From Thermoprotei archaeon (lineage in GTDB: Archaea > Thermoproteota > Thermoprotei > Thermofilales > B20-G17), in assembly GCA_003650785.1 (NCBI GenBank), contig QMRW01000010.1:1-21074 (forward strand): a stretch of 21,074 nt of DNA. Direction: 5' to 3'. Made by a program: the position numbers and the translations under genes. Of the stretch, positions 1-7,646 are shown in pieces. Under the pieces are notes generated by a model. The model made no database searches. It saw only the letters and a list, made by a program, of their open reading frames with translations, and was not told the origin of the DNA. Each line of letters starts with the position of its first letter. The stretch's first letter is position 1.

Positions 1-225
1 ATTCACATTATATACTGCCTTAGATACTCCTTTTCCCATAAATCTAGAGCCTCCATCACGGAGTTCAAGTGCTTCATATCTGCCCGTAGATGCTCCAGAG
101 GGTACCATAGCTCTTCCAAGACCTCCTCTAGTCATTACATCTACTTCTACTGTAGGGTTTCCTCTAGAGTCCAAGACTTCCCTTGCATGCACTTTAAGTA
201 TAGTAAACTCCTCGGAGTTCAGCAT
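1..225 (-). CDS. eno: Enolase, N-terminal part (cut by window edge)
   Basis: Phosphopyruvate hydratase, the glycolytic/gluconeogenic enzyme that interconverts 2-phosphoglycerate and phosphoenolpyruvate in the cytoplasm. I translated the minus strand from the ATG at 225: 75 codons run open to the left edge. The enolase N-terminal signature is plain: AREVLDSRGNPTVEVDV at about residues 14-30, then the mobile loop VPSGASTG at 41-48 followed by YEALELRDGG, all diagnostic of the family. An in-frame TGA lies 15 nt upstream of the ATG and no other ATG/GTG/TTG falls between, so the start is fixed. GAGGGTG on the minus strand at 233-239 serves as ribosome binding site. It is transcribed divergently from the tetraether synthase gene. 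The rest of the gene (about 350 codons) is outside the window. Identification is very secure. Confidence 0.96.
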   Translation of the reverse strand, partial: MLNSEEFTILKVHAREVLDSRGNPTVEVDVMTRGGLGRAMVPSGASTGRYEALELRDGGSRFMGKGVSKAVYNVN

Positions 226-258
226 CAGTCCACACCCTCATTTTAAGCTACCATTGGG

Positions 259-266
259 TATAAAAC
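259..266 (-). promoter_or_regulatory. Probable TATA box of the enolase gene
   Basis: GTTTTATA on the minus strand, preceded by an A-rich BRE-like stretch, lies about 37 nt before the enolase ATG. The usual 26-nt box-to-start distance puts transcription start near 236-240, giving a leader of about 11-15 nt that just holds the GGTG element. This is position-based inference. Confidence 0.4.
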
Positions 267-413
267 TTTAGTGCTATGTTTAGATACTTCTATTACAGGC
301 TAGAATTAGCATAGGGTCAAGTGAGTCCATGAGTCTCTTCAAGAATGAGATTATCGAAAGTTTCTAACCGAATTACGAGTTCCCTCTTTAGTCGTGTAGA
401 AGAAATCTAAATG

Positions 414-421
414 CTTTTATG
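414..421 (+). promoter_or_regulatory. Probable TATA box of the tetraether synthase gene
   Basis: CTTTTATG with GAAATCTAA upstream as a possible BRE. The centre is about 27 nt before position 445, so the transcript would start within a few bases of the GTG (448) or ATG (451), i.e. essentially leaderless. Inference from spacing. Confidence 0.45.
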
Positions 422-447
422 TAAAGTTAGCTTCTGCATAATATCAG

Positions 448-2280
448 GTGATGATACTGAGAAACGAGTTGGCTTTAAGTGAAGAGTTTAAGGTGGAGTA
501 TAAGAACCTACTTAATGCTAAGGCTGAGGATTTTGAAAAAATAGCTGAGAAACTTAAACCTAAGCTCCTACCTAGGCCTGGTATAGACTTTAAAATACAG
601 CGGATGGTTCACATAGAATTGAAGAAGGGAGAAGAAATTCTAAAAAATACTAAGTCTGTATGTCCGGAGTGTCTAGCTGTAATCAATGCAGTAATCTTTG
701 AGAGAGATAAAAAAGTATGGATTAGAAAAATATGCCCTGAGCACGGAGAATTTGAAGAGATCTACTGGTCCGATGTAGAGCTGTATAAGAGATTTAGCAA
801 GTGGAATGCTAGAGGCCCTACTATAGAGGCCAATGTCGAGCAGAAGTATCCATGTCCTCATAATTGTGGTCTGTGCGCAATCCATGAGTCTCATACTGCT
901 CTCATGAACCTAGTAGCTACTAATAGGTGTGATCTAAGTTGCTGGTACTGCTTCTTCTATGATAGAGCTGCTGGATACGTATATGAACCCACCTTAGAAC
1001 ACCTGAAGTTTATGCTGAAGGTTATGAGAGAGTGTAAACCAATACCAGTTAAGGCTATTCAAATAACAGGTGGTGAACCACTACTTAGAGATGATATAGT
1101 TCAGATGATAAGGCTCATAAAATCCTACGGTATTAGACATGTACAAGTCAATACTACGGGTATAAGACTGGCCTTTGAACCTAAACTAGCTGTAGAACTA
1201 AGAGAGGCTGGAACGAACGTAATCTACATGAGTTTCGATGGAGTAACTCCATATACTAACCCCAAGAACCATTGGGAAGTTCCATATATCTTAAGAAGCC
1301 TTAGAGAGGCTAAACTTGGAGTAGTCTTAGTACCTACGCTCATCAAGAACTACAATCTCATGGAGATTGGAGACATAGTGAACTTTGCTCTCAAGCACCT
1401 GGATATTATTAGAGGTGTTAATATACAACCAGTTTCACTAACGGGAAGAATGCCAAGGGAAGAGAGAGAAAAGTACAGAGTCACTATTCCAGATGTACTG
1501 ATAAACATTGAAAAGAGTACAGAGGGGCAGATAGGAAGGGAGGATTGGTACCCTGTACCCACTGTGGCTCCTATATCACATTTAATAGAGGCCTTAACAA
1601 ATAGACCTCAATATGTACTTACAGCTCACTTTGCATGTGGTGCTGCAACGTATGTGTTTAAAGATGGAGATAAGCTTATTCCCATAACTAGATTTATTGA
1701 TGTTGATGGACTTATGGGTTACTTAGAAGATAAGGCTCAAGATCTTGCTAAGGCTAGGTTTAAGAGACTTAAGCTACTATCTCTTCTACGAGGACTTAGT
1801 AAGTTCATAAATTGGAGTAGAGTACCATCGTATCTCAGAAGTCGTAAAGAGATCCTGAGACTAATTAAAGGCATACTTGTACACCATGACTATAGGTCTC
1901 TTGGAGAATTTCACTATAAGACTCTATTCCTAGGTGCTATGCATTTCCAGGACTTGTATAATTATGATATATCCAGAGTTAGAAAATGTGTAATACATTA
2001 CATATCACCAGATGGAAGAATTATACCCTTCTGTGCGTTTAATGTCTTGACAAGCAATTATAGGGAGAATGTCCAGAGGATATTTGGCATACCTATCAAA
2101 GAGTGGGAGAAGATCTCAGGTATGAGAGTTGTAGACTACAAGTATCGTAGACCGCTGAAAAAGCTACTCCACAATAAGGTATATAGACAGACCTATGAAG
2201 GAATATTCGATGTAGATGCTCTCTCATACAGAGAACATGAAGAGCTCTCTAAGAGATTTGGTATCCCAGTAATAGAGTGA
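448..2280 (+). CDS. tes: Tetraether lipid synthase (Tes), radical SAM enzyme
   Basis: Homologue of the archaeal Tes family (MJ0619 / MA_1486 type), which joins the phytanyl tails of two archaeols to form GDGT tetraether lipids at the membrane. The 610-aa length fits. Seen: an N-terminal CPEC (Cys72/75) with CPEHG (Cys96) that looks like a rubredoxin-type iron site; Cys136, 140 and 143 in PCPHNCGLC; the SAM-cluster motif C-x3-C-x2-C (CDLSCWYC, Cys161/165/168); GGEP at 208-211 for SAM binding; and C-terminal cysteines 397, 514 and 529 that could hold auxiliary clusters. Known Tes enzymes carry several Fe-S clusters plus a mononuclear iron, which this Cys pattern matches. Start is GTG 448 or the adjacent ATG 451; the promoter spacing suggests a leaderless mRNA. 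It is followed after 38 nt by an unknown gene. A Tes paralogue with another radical coupling role cannot be excluded from sequence alone. Confidence 0.88.
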   Translation: MMILRNELALSEEFKVEYKNLLNAKAEDFEKIAEKLKPKLLPRPGIDFKIQRMVHIELKKGEEILKNTKSVCPECLAVINAVIFERDKKVWIRKICPEHGEFEEIYWSDVELYKRFSKWNARGPTIEANVEQKYPCPHNCGLCAIHESHTALMNLVATNRCDLSCWYCFFYDRAAGYVYEPTLEHLKFMLKVMRECKPIPVKAIQITGGEPLLRDDIVQMIRLIKSYGIRHVQVNTTGIRLAFEPKLAVELREAGTNVIYMSFDGVTPYTNPKNHWEVPYILRSLREAKLGVVLVPTLIKNYNLMEIGDIVNFALKHLDIIRGVNIQPVSLTGRMPREEREKYRVTIPDVLINIEKSTEGQIGREDWYPVPTVAPISHLIEALTNRPQYVLTAHFACGAATYVFKDGDKLIPITRFIDVDGLMGYLEDKAQDLAKARFKRLKLLSLLRGLSKFINWSRVPSYLRSRKEILRLIKGILVHHDYRSLGEFHYKTLFLGAMHFQDLYNYDISRVRKCVIHYISPDGRIIPFCAFNVLTSNYRENVQRIFGIPIKEWEKISGMRVVDYKYRRPLKKLLHNKVYRQTYEGIFDVDALSYREHEELSKRFGIPVIE

Positions 2281-2318
2281 AGAATTAAAGTCCGAGTATA
2301 CTATATTCAAGGGATAAA

Positions 2319-3149
2319 ATGCCATATGTAGGTCTGGAGAAAAATATCCCTGCTGACAAGTTCATAGACCTATTGAAGAAACTGGGACTCAAGGTACTAA
2401 GGATCGATGAAGTATCCGTAGAAACTAGAAAGTATGGATGGTTAGAGTTCAATAGAGCTGAAGTAGAAGGAGATATAAAAGACTTAGCAAGCATTTTATC
2501 TAGTACCTTCTCAGCCGCGGCCTTTGAGTGGGGGGAGCATACAATTCTAGGAGAGATTAGTGCTAAGCTATGGCATGAGGGAGTTAAGATATGTTTTCCC
2601 GAGGGTGATGAGGAATTAGTAGTAGTGATGATACACGATAGCTTCCTAGATGTCAGAATACCTACTGAGAGAGTTAAGGGGATAAGTGGTAAAGTCTATA
2701 TCGCAGGGAGAAGCTATACTCTACCTCTATCTCTTAGCGATCTAATAGTCATAGTAAACATGGATAGTAGAAGTATAAAGAAGCTGGAAAAGCTAATAGA
2801 GGTGTATGGTAAAGAGAAGGTACTAGCAAAGGAGACCATAGAGTACTTGGAGCTTATTAAAAAGAGAAAAGAGAGAGTAGAGAGAATGGAAATAGATTAC
2901 AACTCTGGCTATGTAATATCTATGGATTCGGAGGGGAGAATTAAGACGCTTCCCCTTATAGATTTTCTAATCGGTTTAATAGAATCTGAAGAGACGGAGA
3001 GGGTTTTAAATATTATAAAATCTGCTCCTGGGGAAAAGCGAGACGAGATAATAAAACAATTAGAGGAGGAAATGGAGATAGCTAGAGCTTTGGGTAAGGA
3101 GAAGACATTTAAGCTATTAATGGAGACATTGAGTAAAATTAAGGAATAG
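2319..3149 (+). CDS. Uncharacterised protein downstream of tetraether synthase
   Basis: 276-aa protein I do not recognise. It has no signal peptide, membrane helix or cysteine cluster. The first 150 residues look alpha/beta (strands such as EELVVVMI and GKVYIAG, and LSDLIVIVNM near 140-150). The C-terminal half is charged and helical: a Lys/Glu-rich helix around 172-190 and another at 235-275 with possible coiled-coil character. The start is the ATG at 2319; ACTATATTC just upstream could be a TATA-like element, otherwise the gene is read through from the tetraether synthase (38-nt gap). The stop codon is 2 nt from the stop of the converging dehydrogenase. Same-strand position suggests but does not show a link with lipid synthesis. 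Confidence 0.75.
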   Translation: MPYVGLEKNIPADKFIDLLKKLGLKVLRIDEVSVETRKYGWLEFNRAEVEGDIKDLASILSSTFSAAAFEWGEHTILGEISAKLWHEGVKICFPEGDEELVVVMIHDSFLDVRIPTERVKGISGKVYIAGRSYTLPLSLSDLIVIVNMDSRSIKKLEKLIEVYGKEKVLAKETIEYLELIKKRKERVERMEIDYNSGYVISMDSEGRIKTLPLIDFLIGLIESEETERVLNIIKSAPGEKRDEIIKQLEEEMEIARALGKEKTFKLLMETLSKIKE

Positions 3150-3151
3150 TA

Positions 3152-4189
3152 TCAACTCCATTCTATCTTCAGTCTCCTATTCAGCTCAGCAGATTTTAAT
3201 GCATATATTATACATTTTAGGGCAGCAAATCCCTCCTCTCCCGTTACAATGAAGGCTTCTTTTCCTTTTAGTGCTGAGATGAAATTATCGACCTCTAGGA
3301 GAAGGGGTTCCTTTAGCATTAGAGGAGGCAGAGTTCTCCTGAGTTCCTCTCTTGCCTTGTAGGAAAGTACTATATGCTCATAGCTGCCACTTGCTCTCTG
3401 TTCTACTAATCCCCTTTCTACTGTATAACTCTGATATATGTAGTCTAGATTTATCAAAGTTCCATCCAAGTATATTGACAGAGTTCTATCCTTAAAGTTG
3501 GGTTTTGATCTCCAACTAGCTCTTAGATTAGCAATTATGCCATCCTCGTATCTATATGTTGCAATTATCTCTACCTCATAGGGAAATTCCTCTACTTTTA
3601 CTGCTATAGCTTGAACATCTTGAGGTTTTTTCTCTAGTAGGAAGTTTGTCACGTCTATATCATGTATCAGTAGATCATGTGCTACACCTAGATTCAATGT
3701 GTAGTTACGTGGAGGACCTGGACCTACTCTTTGAGCTGATATGTATGTAGGCTTTTCTCCATCTCTTTCAAGATCCCTAATCAATTCCTTTACAGCTAGT
3801 ACAGCCTGATTGTATCTCTCTATATGACCTACTGCTAGTATTCTTTCCATTCTTCTAGCAATATCTATGAGCTCTCTTGCTTCTTCTAGACTTCCAGCAA
3901 GGGGTTTTTCTACAAGTACATCCATATGGGGTAGAATTTTCTTACAGACTTTGTGGTGAAATACTGTTGGAACTGATACTATAGCTGCGTCTGCATGTGA
4001 TTTAGCAATAAGTTCTTCTAGATTATAGTAGTACTCATCAATACCGTATTCTCTTGCTACTTGTCTGACTATAGCTTTGTTTATATCGCATATTGTGAGT
4101 TCTTCACATTTGTTCATCATAATCAAGCTATTGACTACTCTAACATGGTTACGTCCCCATCTTCCTATTCCTATAATTGCTATCTTCAA
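3152..4189 (-). CDS. Gfo/Idh/MocA oxidoreductase, UDP-GlcNAc 3-dehydrogenase-like
   Basis: NAD(P)-dependent dehydrogenase of 345 aa. The N-terminal Rossmann fold has IGIGRWGRNH at about 6-15, and the family EKP motif is at 94-96 (LVEKPLAG). GHIERYNQA at 121-129 and HDLLIHDID at about 171-179 match the clade that oxidises the 3-hydroxyl of UDP-N-acetylhexosamines or their uronates (WlbA/GnnA type), a step towards 2,3-diamino sugars; the exact substrate is inferred. The start is TTG at 4189, supported by GGTG at 4197-4200 seven nt away; no ATG fits better. A TATA-like element sits at 4224-4231, so it can be transcribed apart from the methyltransferase gene upstream. A WlbB/WbpD-like acetyltransferase at 16.3 kb could act in the same pathway, but no aminotransferase is visible here. 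Confidence 0.8.
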   Translation of the reverse strand: MKIAIIGIGRWGRNHVRVVNSLIMMNKCEELTICDINKAIVRQVAREYGIDEYYYNLEELIAKSHADAAIVSVPTVFHHKVCKKILPHMDVLVEKPLAGSLEEARELIDIARRMERILAVGHIERYNQAVLAVKELIRDLERDGEKPTYISAQRVGPGPPRNYTLNLGVAHDLLIHDIDVTNFLLEKKPQDVQAIAVKVEEFPYEVEIIATYRYEDGIIANLRASWRSKPNFKDRTLSIYLDGTLINLDYIYQSYTVERGLVEQRASGSYEHIVLSYKAREELRRTLPPLMLKEPLLLEVDNFISALKGKEAFIVTGEEGFAALKCIIYALKSAELNRRLKIEWS

Positions 4190-4223
4190 TTGAATACACC
4201 TTCCATTCTTTAAGAGGAACTTG

Positions 4224-4231
4224 ATATATTA
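4224..4231 (-). promoter_or_regulatory. Probable TATA box of the Gfo/Idh dehydrogenase gene
   Basis: TAATATAT on the minus strand, 35-42 nt before the TTG start, in the 56-nt gap after the RNA methyltransferase stop. Predicted transcription start is near 4201, just ahead of the GGTG element. Inference. Confidence 0.4.
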
Positions 4232-4245
4232 TGATTACTCTCTTT

Positions 4246-5532
4246 CTACGGTCTTACTTTACTTATGAAGAAGCCGGCTGTTCCGTGTATTGGTAGTAAC
4301 CTTACACTTTTCTTAGCCACATCATCGAAACCGTACCCTGTAGATCCTACTTCTAACTCTATTTTATCTATTTTATATCTAAGATTTTTTATATGACGGA
4401 TTATATCTTCACACTCATCTGGTATAATTGAGCATGTGGAATATATCACATACTTATCCGAGTATTTCAAGGAGTTGGTGAGGATCCTAGTTTGTATACT
4501 TTTCAACCTCTTAATATCAACATCTGTAGTATCTCTGAGTATTATACGAAGAGCGGGATCTGAGTTTATAGCTCCACTATTTGTACATGGTGCATCAACA
4601 AGTGCTTTATCGAATTTCTTCAAGAAGCTTATATTGCTGGAGTCCGTAGTGAGGATGTCCACATTTGTAGCATCACCATAGTACTTTTTGAGTAAGTACT
4701 TCATACTGATAGTTCTCTTCCTAGAGATATCTAATGCCACTATTCTACCACTTCTGTTAAGCATCTCCAAAATGAGAAGTGTTTTCATACCAGGAGCCGC
4801 ACAGGCATCTAGTATTAAATCATGCTTCTCTGGTCTAAGCGCATACACTACTAGTATGCTAGCCTTATCCTGGATTATTGCAAGGTTCCTTCTTACAACC
4901 TCTAAGTTAGATGGTACTACTTCACTTTCATCTAGTCTATAAAGCCCTGGAATATCTTTATCTTTTGTAAATTTTACATTCTCCTTGTCCAGGAGCTTTT
5001 CAACTCTGTCTTCATCTGCCTTGAATTTATTTACTCTCAGCCAAATTACTCTTTTCTCATTAGCTTTTAGTATATTTATAAGGTCTCCTCCATATGCTAA
5101 CTTTAGCTTATGTACCAACCATCTCGGATGAGAGTACTTTATAGCTAGCACTAGATCCTCTGGTCCTTCTGGGAGAAGACTATATTCATCCTCCTTCCTG
5201 ATCCTTTTGAGTATGTCTATAAATCTTCCTGGTAGCAATCCTCCCGAGATCCTCTTAAGTACCTCTGGATGTAGATGTTCGTAGTATACGAGAAAGAAGC
5301 CTACTCTGAAGGCACATTTTCTTCTCAGTGGAATATCTTTACCTAGAGTAGTCATGATGATATTATCTGATAGCATATACTTTGTTAATGCTCTCCATGC
5401 TAATCTGTATGCTTGAGATAGCTCTATCTTCTCTACTTTCTTTACAGCTAGGTTAAAGGCTTTATCAAAGGATATCTTCCTTCGTTCGATAATTTCTATA
5501 GTTAGAGTTGCTATTCTAAATGCGGTACGCAA
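4246..5532 (-). CDS. RsmB/NOL1/NOP2/Sun-family RNA m5C methyltransferase
   Basis: SAM-dependent methyltransferase that makes 5-methylcytosine in rRNA or tRNA. The 428-aa protein has a helical N-terminal region (about 1-150) resembling the NusB-like RNA-binding domain of RsmB, then the catalytic domain: motif I DACAAPGMKT at 242-251, ALDIS at 266-270, motif IV DAPC at 313-316 (Cys316) and motif VI STC at 365-367 (Cys367). Both cysteines of the two-Cys m5C mechanism are present. The target (rRNA or tRNA) cannot be told. The start is TTG at 5532; the upstream ATG in AATGGGATAA is out of use because a stop follows at once. It begins 12 nt after the stop of the membrane-bound winged-helix gene, so the two are probably one operon. 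Confidence 0.9.
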   Translation of the reverse strand: MRTAFRIATLTIEIIERRKISFDKAFNLAVKKVEKIELSQAYRLAWRALTKYMLSDNIIMTTLGKDIPLRRKCAFRVGFFLVYYEHLHPEVLKRISGGLLPGRFIDILKRIRKEDEYSLLPEGPEDLVLAIKYSHPRWLVHKLKLAYGGDLINILKANEKRVIWLRVNKFKADEDRVEKLLDKENVKFTKDKDIPGLYRLDESEVVPSNLEVVRRNLAIIQDKASILVVYALRPEKHDLILDACAAPGMKTLLILEMLNRSGRIVALDISRKRTISMKYLLKKYYGDATNVDILTTDSSNISFLKKFDKALVDAPCTNSGAINSDPALRIILRDTTDVDIKRLKSIQTRILTNSLKYSDKYVIYSTCSIIPDECEDIIRHIKNLRYKIDKIELEVGSTGYGFDDVAKKSVRLLPIHGTAGFFISKVRP

Positions 5533-5544
5533 ATTATTATCCCA

Positions 5545-6420
5545 TTAATCAAATACCATTAAGCTCTCTATTATAATTGCGGTATAAAAGACTATAGTTG
5601 AAACTATAAAGGACTTTGCAATTCTGAGTTTCTTGTAAGATGCTATAAAGGCTGTTAGAAAGCATAGAGACATGAGTTGTAGTAGTCTTAGTGCTATTCC
5701 CAATATTATATGCCCAAGTAGTGTTCCGTGTAGTCTCGCTAACATGAGATTGATGTATGGGTACATAAATATAGGTAATAATGATATCATAGTCGCGCTA
5801 ATGAGTTCGCTACTAATAGTCCTCGAGCCCATCATAAGGGATCCTACTTCACATATCATGAATACCAGAAGCCAACTCATAATTATACTGACTAAGATTC
5901 TAACATCACTAGTAAGGTATGCTAGTATTACTCCCCTACTGTTATCTATAGGAGATATGAGCAATAACTCGAAGTTTCCTATCCTCATACCCAGTATTCC
6001 TAGTAACATTACCACAATGCTCAATGGTACTACCAATCTAAAATTCCTGCATATTTTAACAAGTAATAGAAATGGAATGAATAGAGTTTCTACTATATAT
6101 TTAAGTCTATCAAAAAGAGGATGAGGAGTGGTAGCTATTAAATCCATTACCCTCTCACGCTCGTTTATCAATATATTGTATACTATTTTTCCTCGTTCGG
6201 TTAATTTGTACTTTTTATCATAATCTTGAGCCACATAGCCTACTAGATCATCTAAATTATAGTACAGTGCTCCTACACTGATCTTAAGCTCTTTTCTCAT
6301 TTCAGTAGCACTTGCCTTACCCCTATCTCCCAAAATTTTTATTATATTTCTCTTTACTCTATTTGCAAGAATAGAATATATTTTATATAATTCTTCTTCT
6401 GTAAGAGTGTCAATGCTCAT
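5545..6420 (-). CDS. Membrane-tethered winged helix-turn-helix protein
   Basis: 291-aa protein with a cytoplasmic N-terminal winged HTH (about 12-88: VKRNIIKILGDRGKAS, recognition helix ISVGALYYNLDDL, then YKLTERGKIV as the wing), of the ArsR/PadR-like archaeal type. It is followed by about five hydrophobic segments at roughly 128-147, 173-193, 207-228, 233-260 and 268-288. The layout implies a DNA-binding domain anchored in the membrane, possibly a one-component sensor. No known ligand domain is recognisable. The start is ATG 6420, with GGTG seven nt upstream and a TATA element at 6457-6464. It precedes the RNA methyltransferase by 12 nt, a conserved-operon hypothesis rather than a functional proof. 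Target genes are unknown. Confidence 0.82.
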   Translation of the reverse strand: MSIDTLTEEELYKIYSILANRVKRNIIKILGDRGKASATEMRKELKISVGALYYNLDDLVGYVAQDYDKKYKLTERGKIVYNILINERERVMDLIATTPHPLFDRLKYIVETLFIPFLLLVKICRNFRLVVPLSIVVMLLGILGMRIGNFELLLISPIDNSRGVILAYLTSDVRILVSIIMSWLLVFMICEVGSLMMGSRTISSELISATMISLLPIFMYPYINLMLARLHGTLLGHIILGIALRLLQLMSLCFLTAFIASYKKLRIAKSFIVSTIVFYTAIIIESLMVFD

Positions 6421-6456
6421 ATCATAACACCATCGCCATGAGAGAAGGACTTATGA

Positions 6457-6464
6457 TTATTAAA
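6457..6464 (-). promoter_or_regulatory. Probable TATA box of the membrane winged-HTH operon
   Basis: TTTAATAA on the minus strand preceded by GAAAG (BRE-like). Predicted transcription start near 6434, about 14 nt before the ATG, leaving room for GGTG. Inference from spacing. Confidence 0.4.
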
Positions 6465-6530
6465 CTTTCTTTTTGAACGGATAACGAGTACCTTTACCTA
6501 CACCTTACTATTACCCATATCTCACCGAAC

Positions 6531-6538
6531 AATATATT
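6531..6538 (+). promoter_or_regulatory. Possible TATA box of the gene at 6571
   Basis: AATATATT about 36 nt before the ATG at 6571; predicted start near 6560. The short leader would carry GGGAG four nt before ATG. Inference. Confidence 0.35.
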
Positions 6539-6570
6539 ACCCTGTATCAGTTCATCAACTTGGGAGTATA

Positions 6571-7269
6571 ATGGATAGTGGAGGAGAGTATAAAAGTCTC
6601 TTAAAAAGTCTTGTAGATTTCGTTAGAAAGAAGAAGGAAATCTCTTCAGAGGAATTATTGAAATGGGCCAATGAGCATGATGTAGGTGTAATCACGCTTC
6701 AGGTGCTTATTGAGGATTTAAAATCTAAAGGATCTATAGAAGTATCGAGTGAAGAAAGAGAGATATCGTGTCTACTGGGGAGGATAACCATCCCTTCAAG
6801 TATAAAAATAAAAAGAGTTTATGAAGAAGTCAAGAGAAGTAGACCTAAGCCCAAAGTGAGGAAAAAGGAAAGAGGTATGTCTATACTTGATTTCATAGAG
6901 TCTGAGGAGCCTAGCGTTGAAGAGGAAAAGGTTAGTCCCATAAAGGAGAGAGAGGAGGAGAGAACTCCAGAACTTAAGTTGGCTCTAGGTAGAGAGACTA
7001 TATCTAAGTTTACGGAAGAGAGAAAAGCAATACGTGAACATGACGAAATAGATCTAGCGATAAATTATCTAAATAGGTATCCCAGTGTTGGTAGTATTAG
7101 ATTTGCTATAGATCTTAAAGGTATGGGTGTATCAGATCCTGAGGCACTAATGAGGAAATTGATAGACCTTGGTTACATAGTTATTGATGATCTAGGGGTA
7201 GTCAATATAACGGATAAGTTACCTAAAGTGGATAGAGAATCAGTAAAGCTCTCTAATTTAGTAATGTAA
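6571..7269 (+). CDS. Uncharacterised protein with two HTH-like ends and charged linker
   Basis: 232-aa protein I cannot assign. Residues 1-70 read as a small helical domain of winged-helix type (SEELLKWANEHDVGVITLQVLIEDLKSKG, then a strand-like segment). Residues 80-155 are a Lys/Glu/Pro-rich, probably disordered linker. Residues 158-220 form a second compact domain (LAINYLNRYPSVGSIRFAIDL, LMRKLIDLGYIVIDDLGVV) also resembling a winged helix. Without cysteines in a cluster or membrane helices, a nucleic-acid or protein-binding adaptor is the most that can be inferred. ATG 6571 has GGGAG just upstream. The stop is one nt from the S25e stop on the other strand. Confidence 0.75.
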   Translation: MDSGGEYKSLLKSLVDFVRKKKEISSEELLKWANEHDVGVITLQVLIEDLKSKGSIEVSSEEREISCLLGRITIPSSIKIKRVYEEVKRSRPKPKVRKKERGMSILDFIESEEPSVEEEKVSPIKEREEERTPELKLALGRETISKFTEERKAIREHDEIDLAINYLNRYPSVGSIRFAIDLKGMGVSDPEALMRKLIDLGYIVIDDLGVVNITDKLPKVDRESVKLSNLVM

Positions 7270-7270
7270 G

Positions 7271-7594
7271 TTATGCTGCTGGAACGTAAATCGCTACTCT
7301 TCTACTCTTTTCAACTAGTCTGAGTAGTCCTGCACTTTCCAGCTCTCTAAGTAAGTACTTTGCCGTACTTATCTTAATCTTATAACGTGTTGCTAGACTA
7401 TAGGGTGTCAGTAATTTAGAGTTCTTCACTTCTTTGTATAGTTCTTCTATAGATTTGAGACTGAGTTCTTCTATTGTCGCAGCTTTAGATAGCGTGGTTA
7501 TTCTCTTAGCCTCCTTCTTCTCTTTACCCTTCTTACTCATTTTCTTCATACGCTTTTCCAATTGAGATATCGTAGGTCTTTTCTTACCTCCCAA
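7271..7594 (-). CDS. rps25e: Small-subunit ribosomal protein S25e
   Basis: Archaeal/eukaryotic-type protein of the 30S head. The N-terminus is basic (GGKKRPTISQLEKRMKK, Lys-rich to about residue 35) and the rest is the winged-helix S25e core with the typical block LTPYSLATRYKIKISTAKYLLRELE and the terminal VAIYVPAA. I prefer the TTG at 7594 (107 aa, starting MGGKKRP as in other archaeal S25e proteins): GGGGTG at 7601-7606, five to six nt upstream, is a good ribosome binding site. A GTG at 7603, part of that same element, would add three residues and would be the start if the transcript is leaderless. Its own TATA element lies at 7627-7633. Confidence 0.93.
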   Translation of the reverse strand: MGGKKRPTISQLEKRMKKMSKKGKEKKEAKRITTLSKAATIEELSLKSIEELYKEVKNSKLLTPYSLATRYKIKISTAKYLLRELESAGLLRLVEKSRRVAIYVPAA

Positions 7595-7600
7595 GTACTT

Positions 7601-7606
7601 CACCCC
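7601..7606 (-). promoter_or_regulatory. Ribosome binding site deciding the S25e start
   Basis: GGGGTG (continuing GGGGTGA) on the minus strand pairs with the CACC of the archaeal 16S 3' end and sits at normal distance from TTG 7594. It contains the GTG that an ORF finder would take as the start. Confidence 0.55.
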
Positions 7607-7626
7607 AATAATCTATACTTAGGCGA

Positions 7627-7633
7627 TTTAAAT
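7627..7633 (-). promoter_or_regulatory. Probable TATA box of rps25e
   Basis: TTTAAAT within GGATTTAAATC on the minus strand; predicted transcription start near 7604-7607, right before the ribosome binding site. It lies between the 28-aa gene and rps25e, giving the ribosomal gene its own promoter. Inference. Confidence 0.5.
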
Positions 7634-7646
7634 CCTTGATTCCTCT

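Larger units (their letters stand above)
226..447. other. Divergent intergenic region, eno / tetraether synthase
   Basis: A 222-nt spacer between divergently transcribed genes. It holds the two promoters listed separately. In the middle are a direct repeat of GAGTC (322-326 and 330-334) and a short imperfect inverted repeat around TTCAAGAA (about 333-350). I see no tRNA, box C/D pattern or reading frame longer than about 12 codons. The 140 nt between the two TATA boxes have no assigned function. Confidence 0.5.

Noticed and set aside
448..460. GTGATGA…CTGA resembling box C and box D of a snoRNA-like guide
   Set aside because: Only a few bases separate the boxes, far short of the usual 12-nt guide; the bases are the start codons of the tetraether synthase gene.
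5672..6124. 150-codon open frame on the plus strand
   Set aside because: It is antisense to the membrane segments of the winged-HTH gene; a hydrophobic, Ser/Thr-rich translation without motif or ribosome site is the usual shadow of such a gene.
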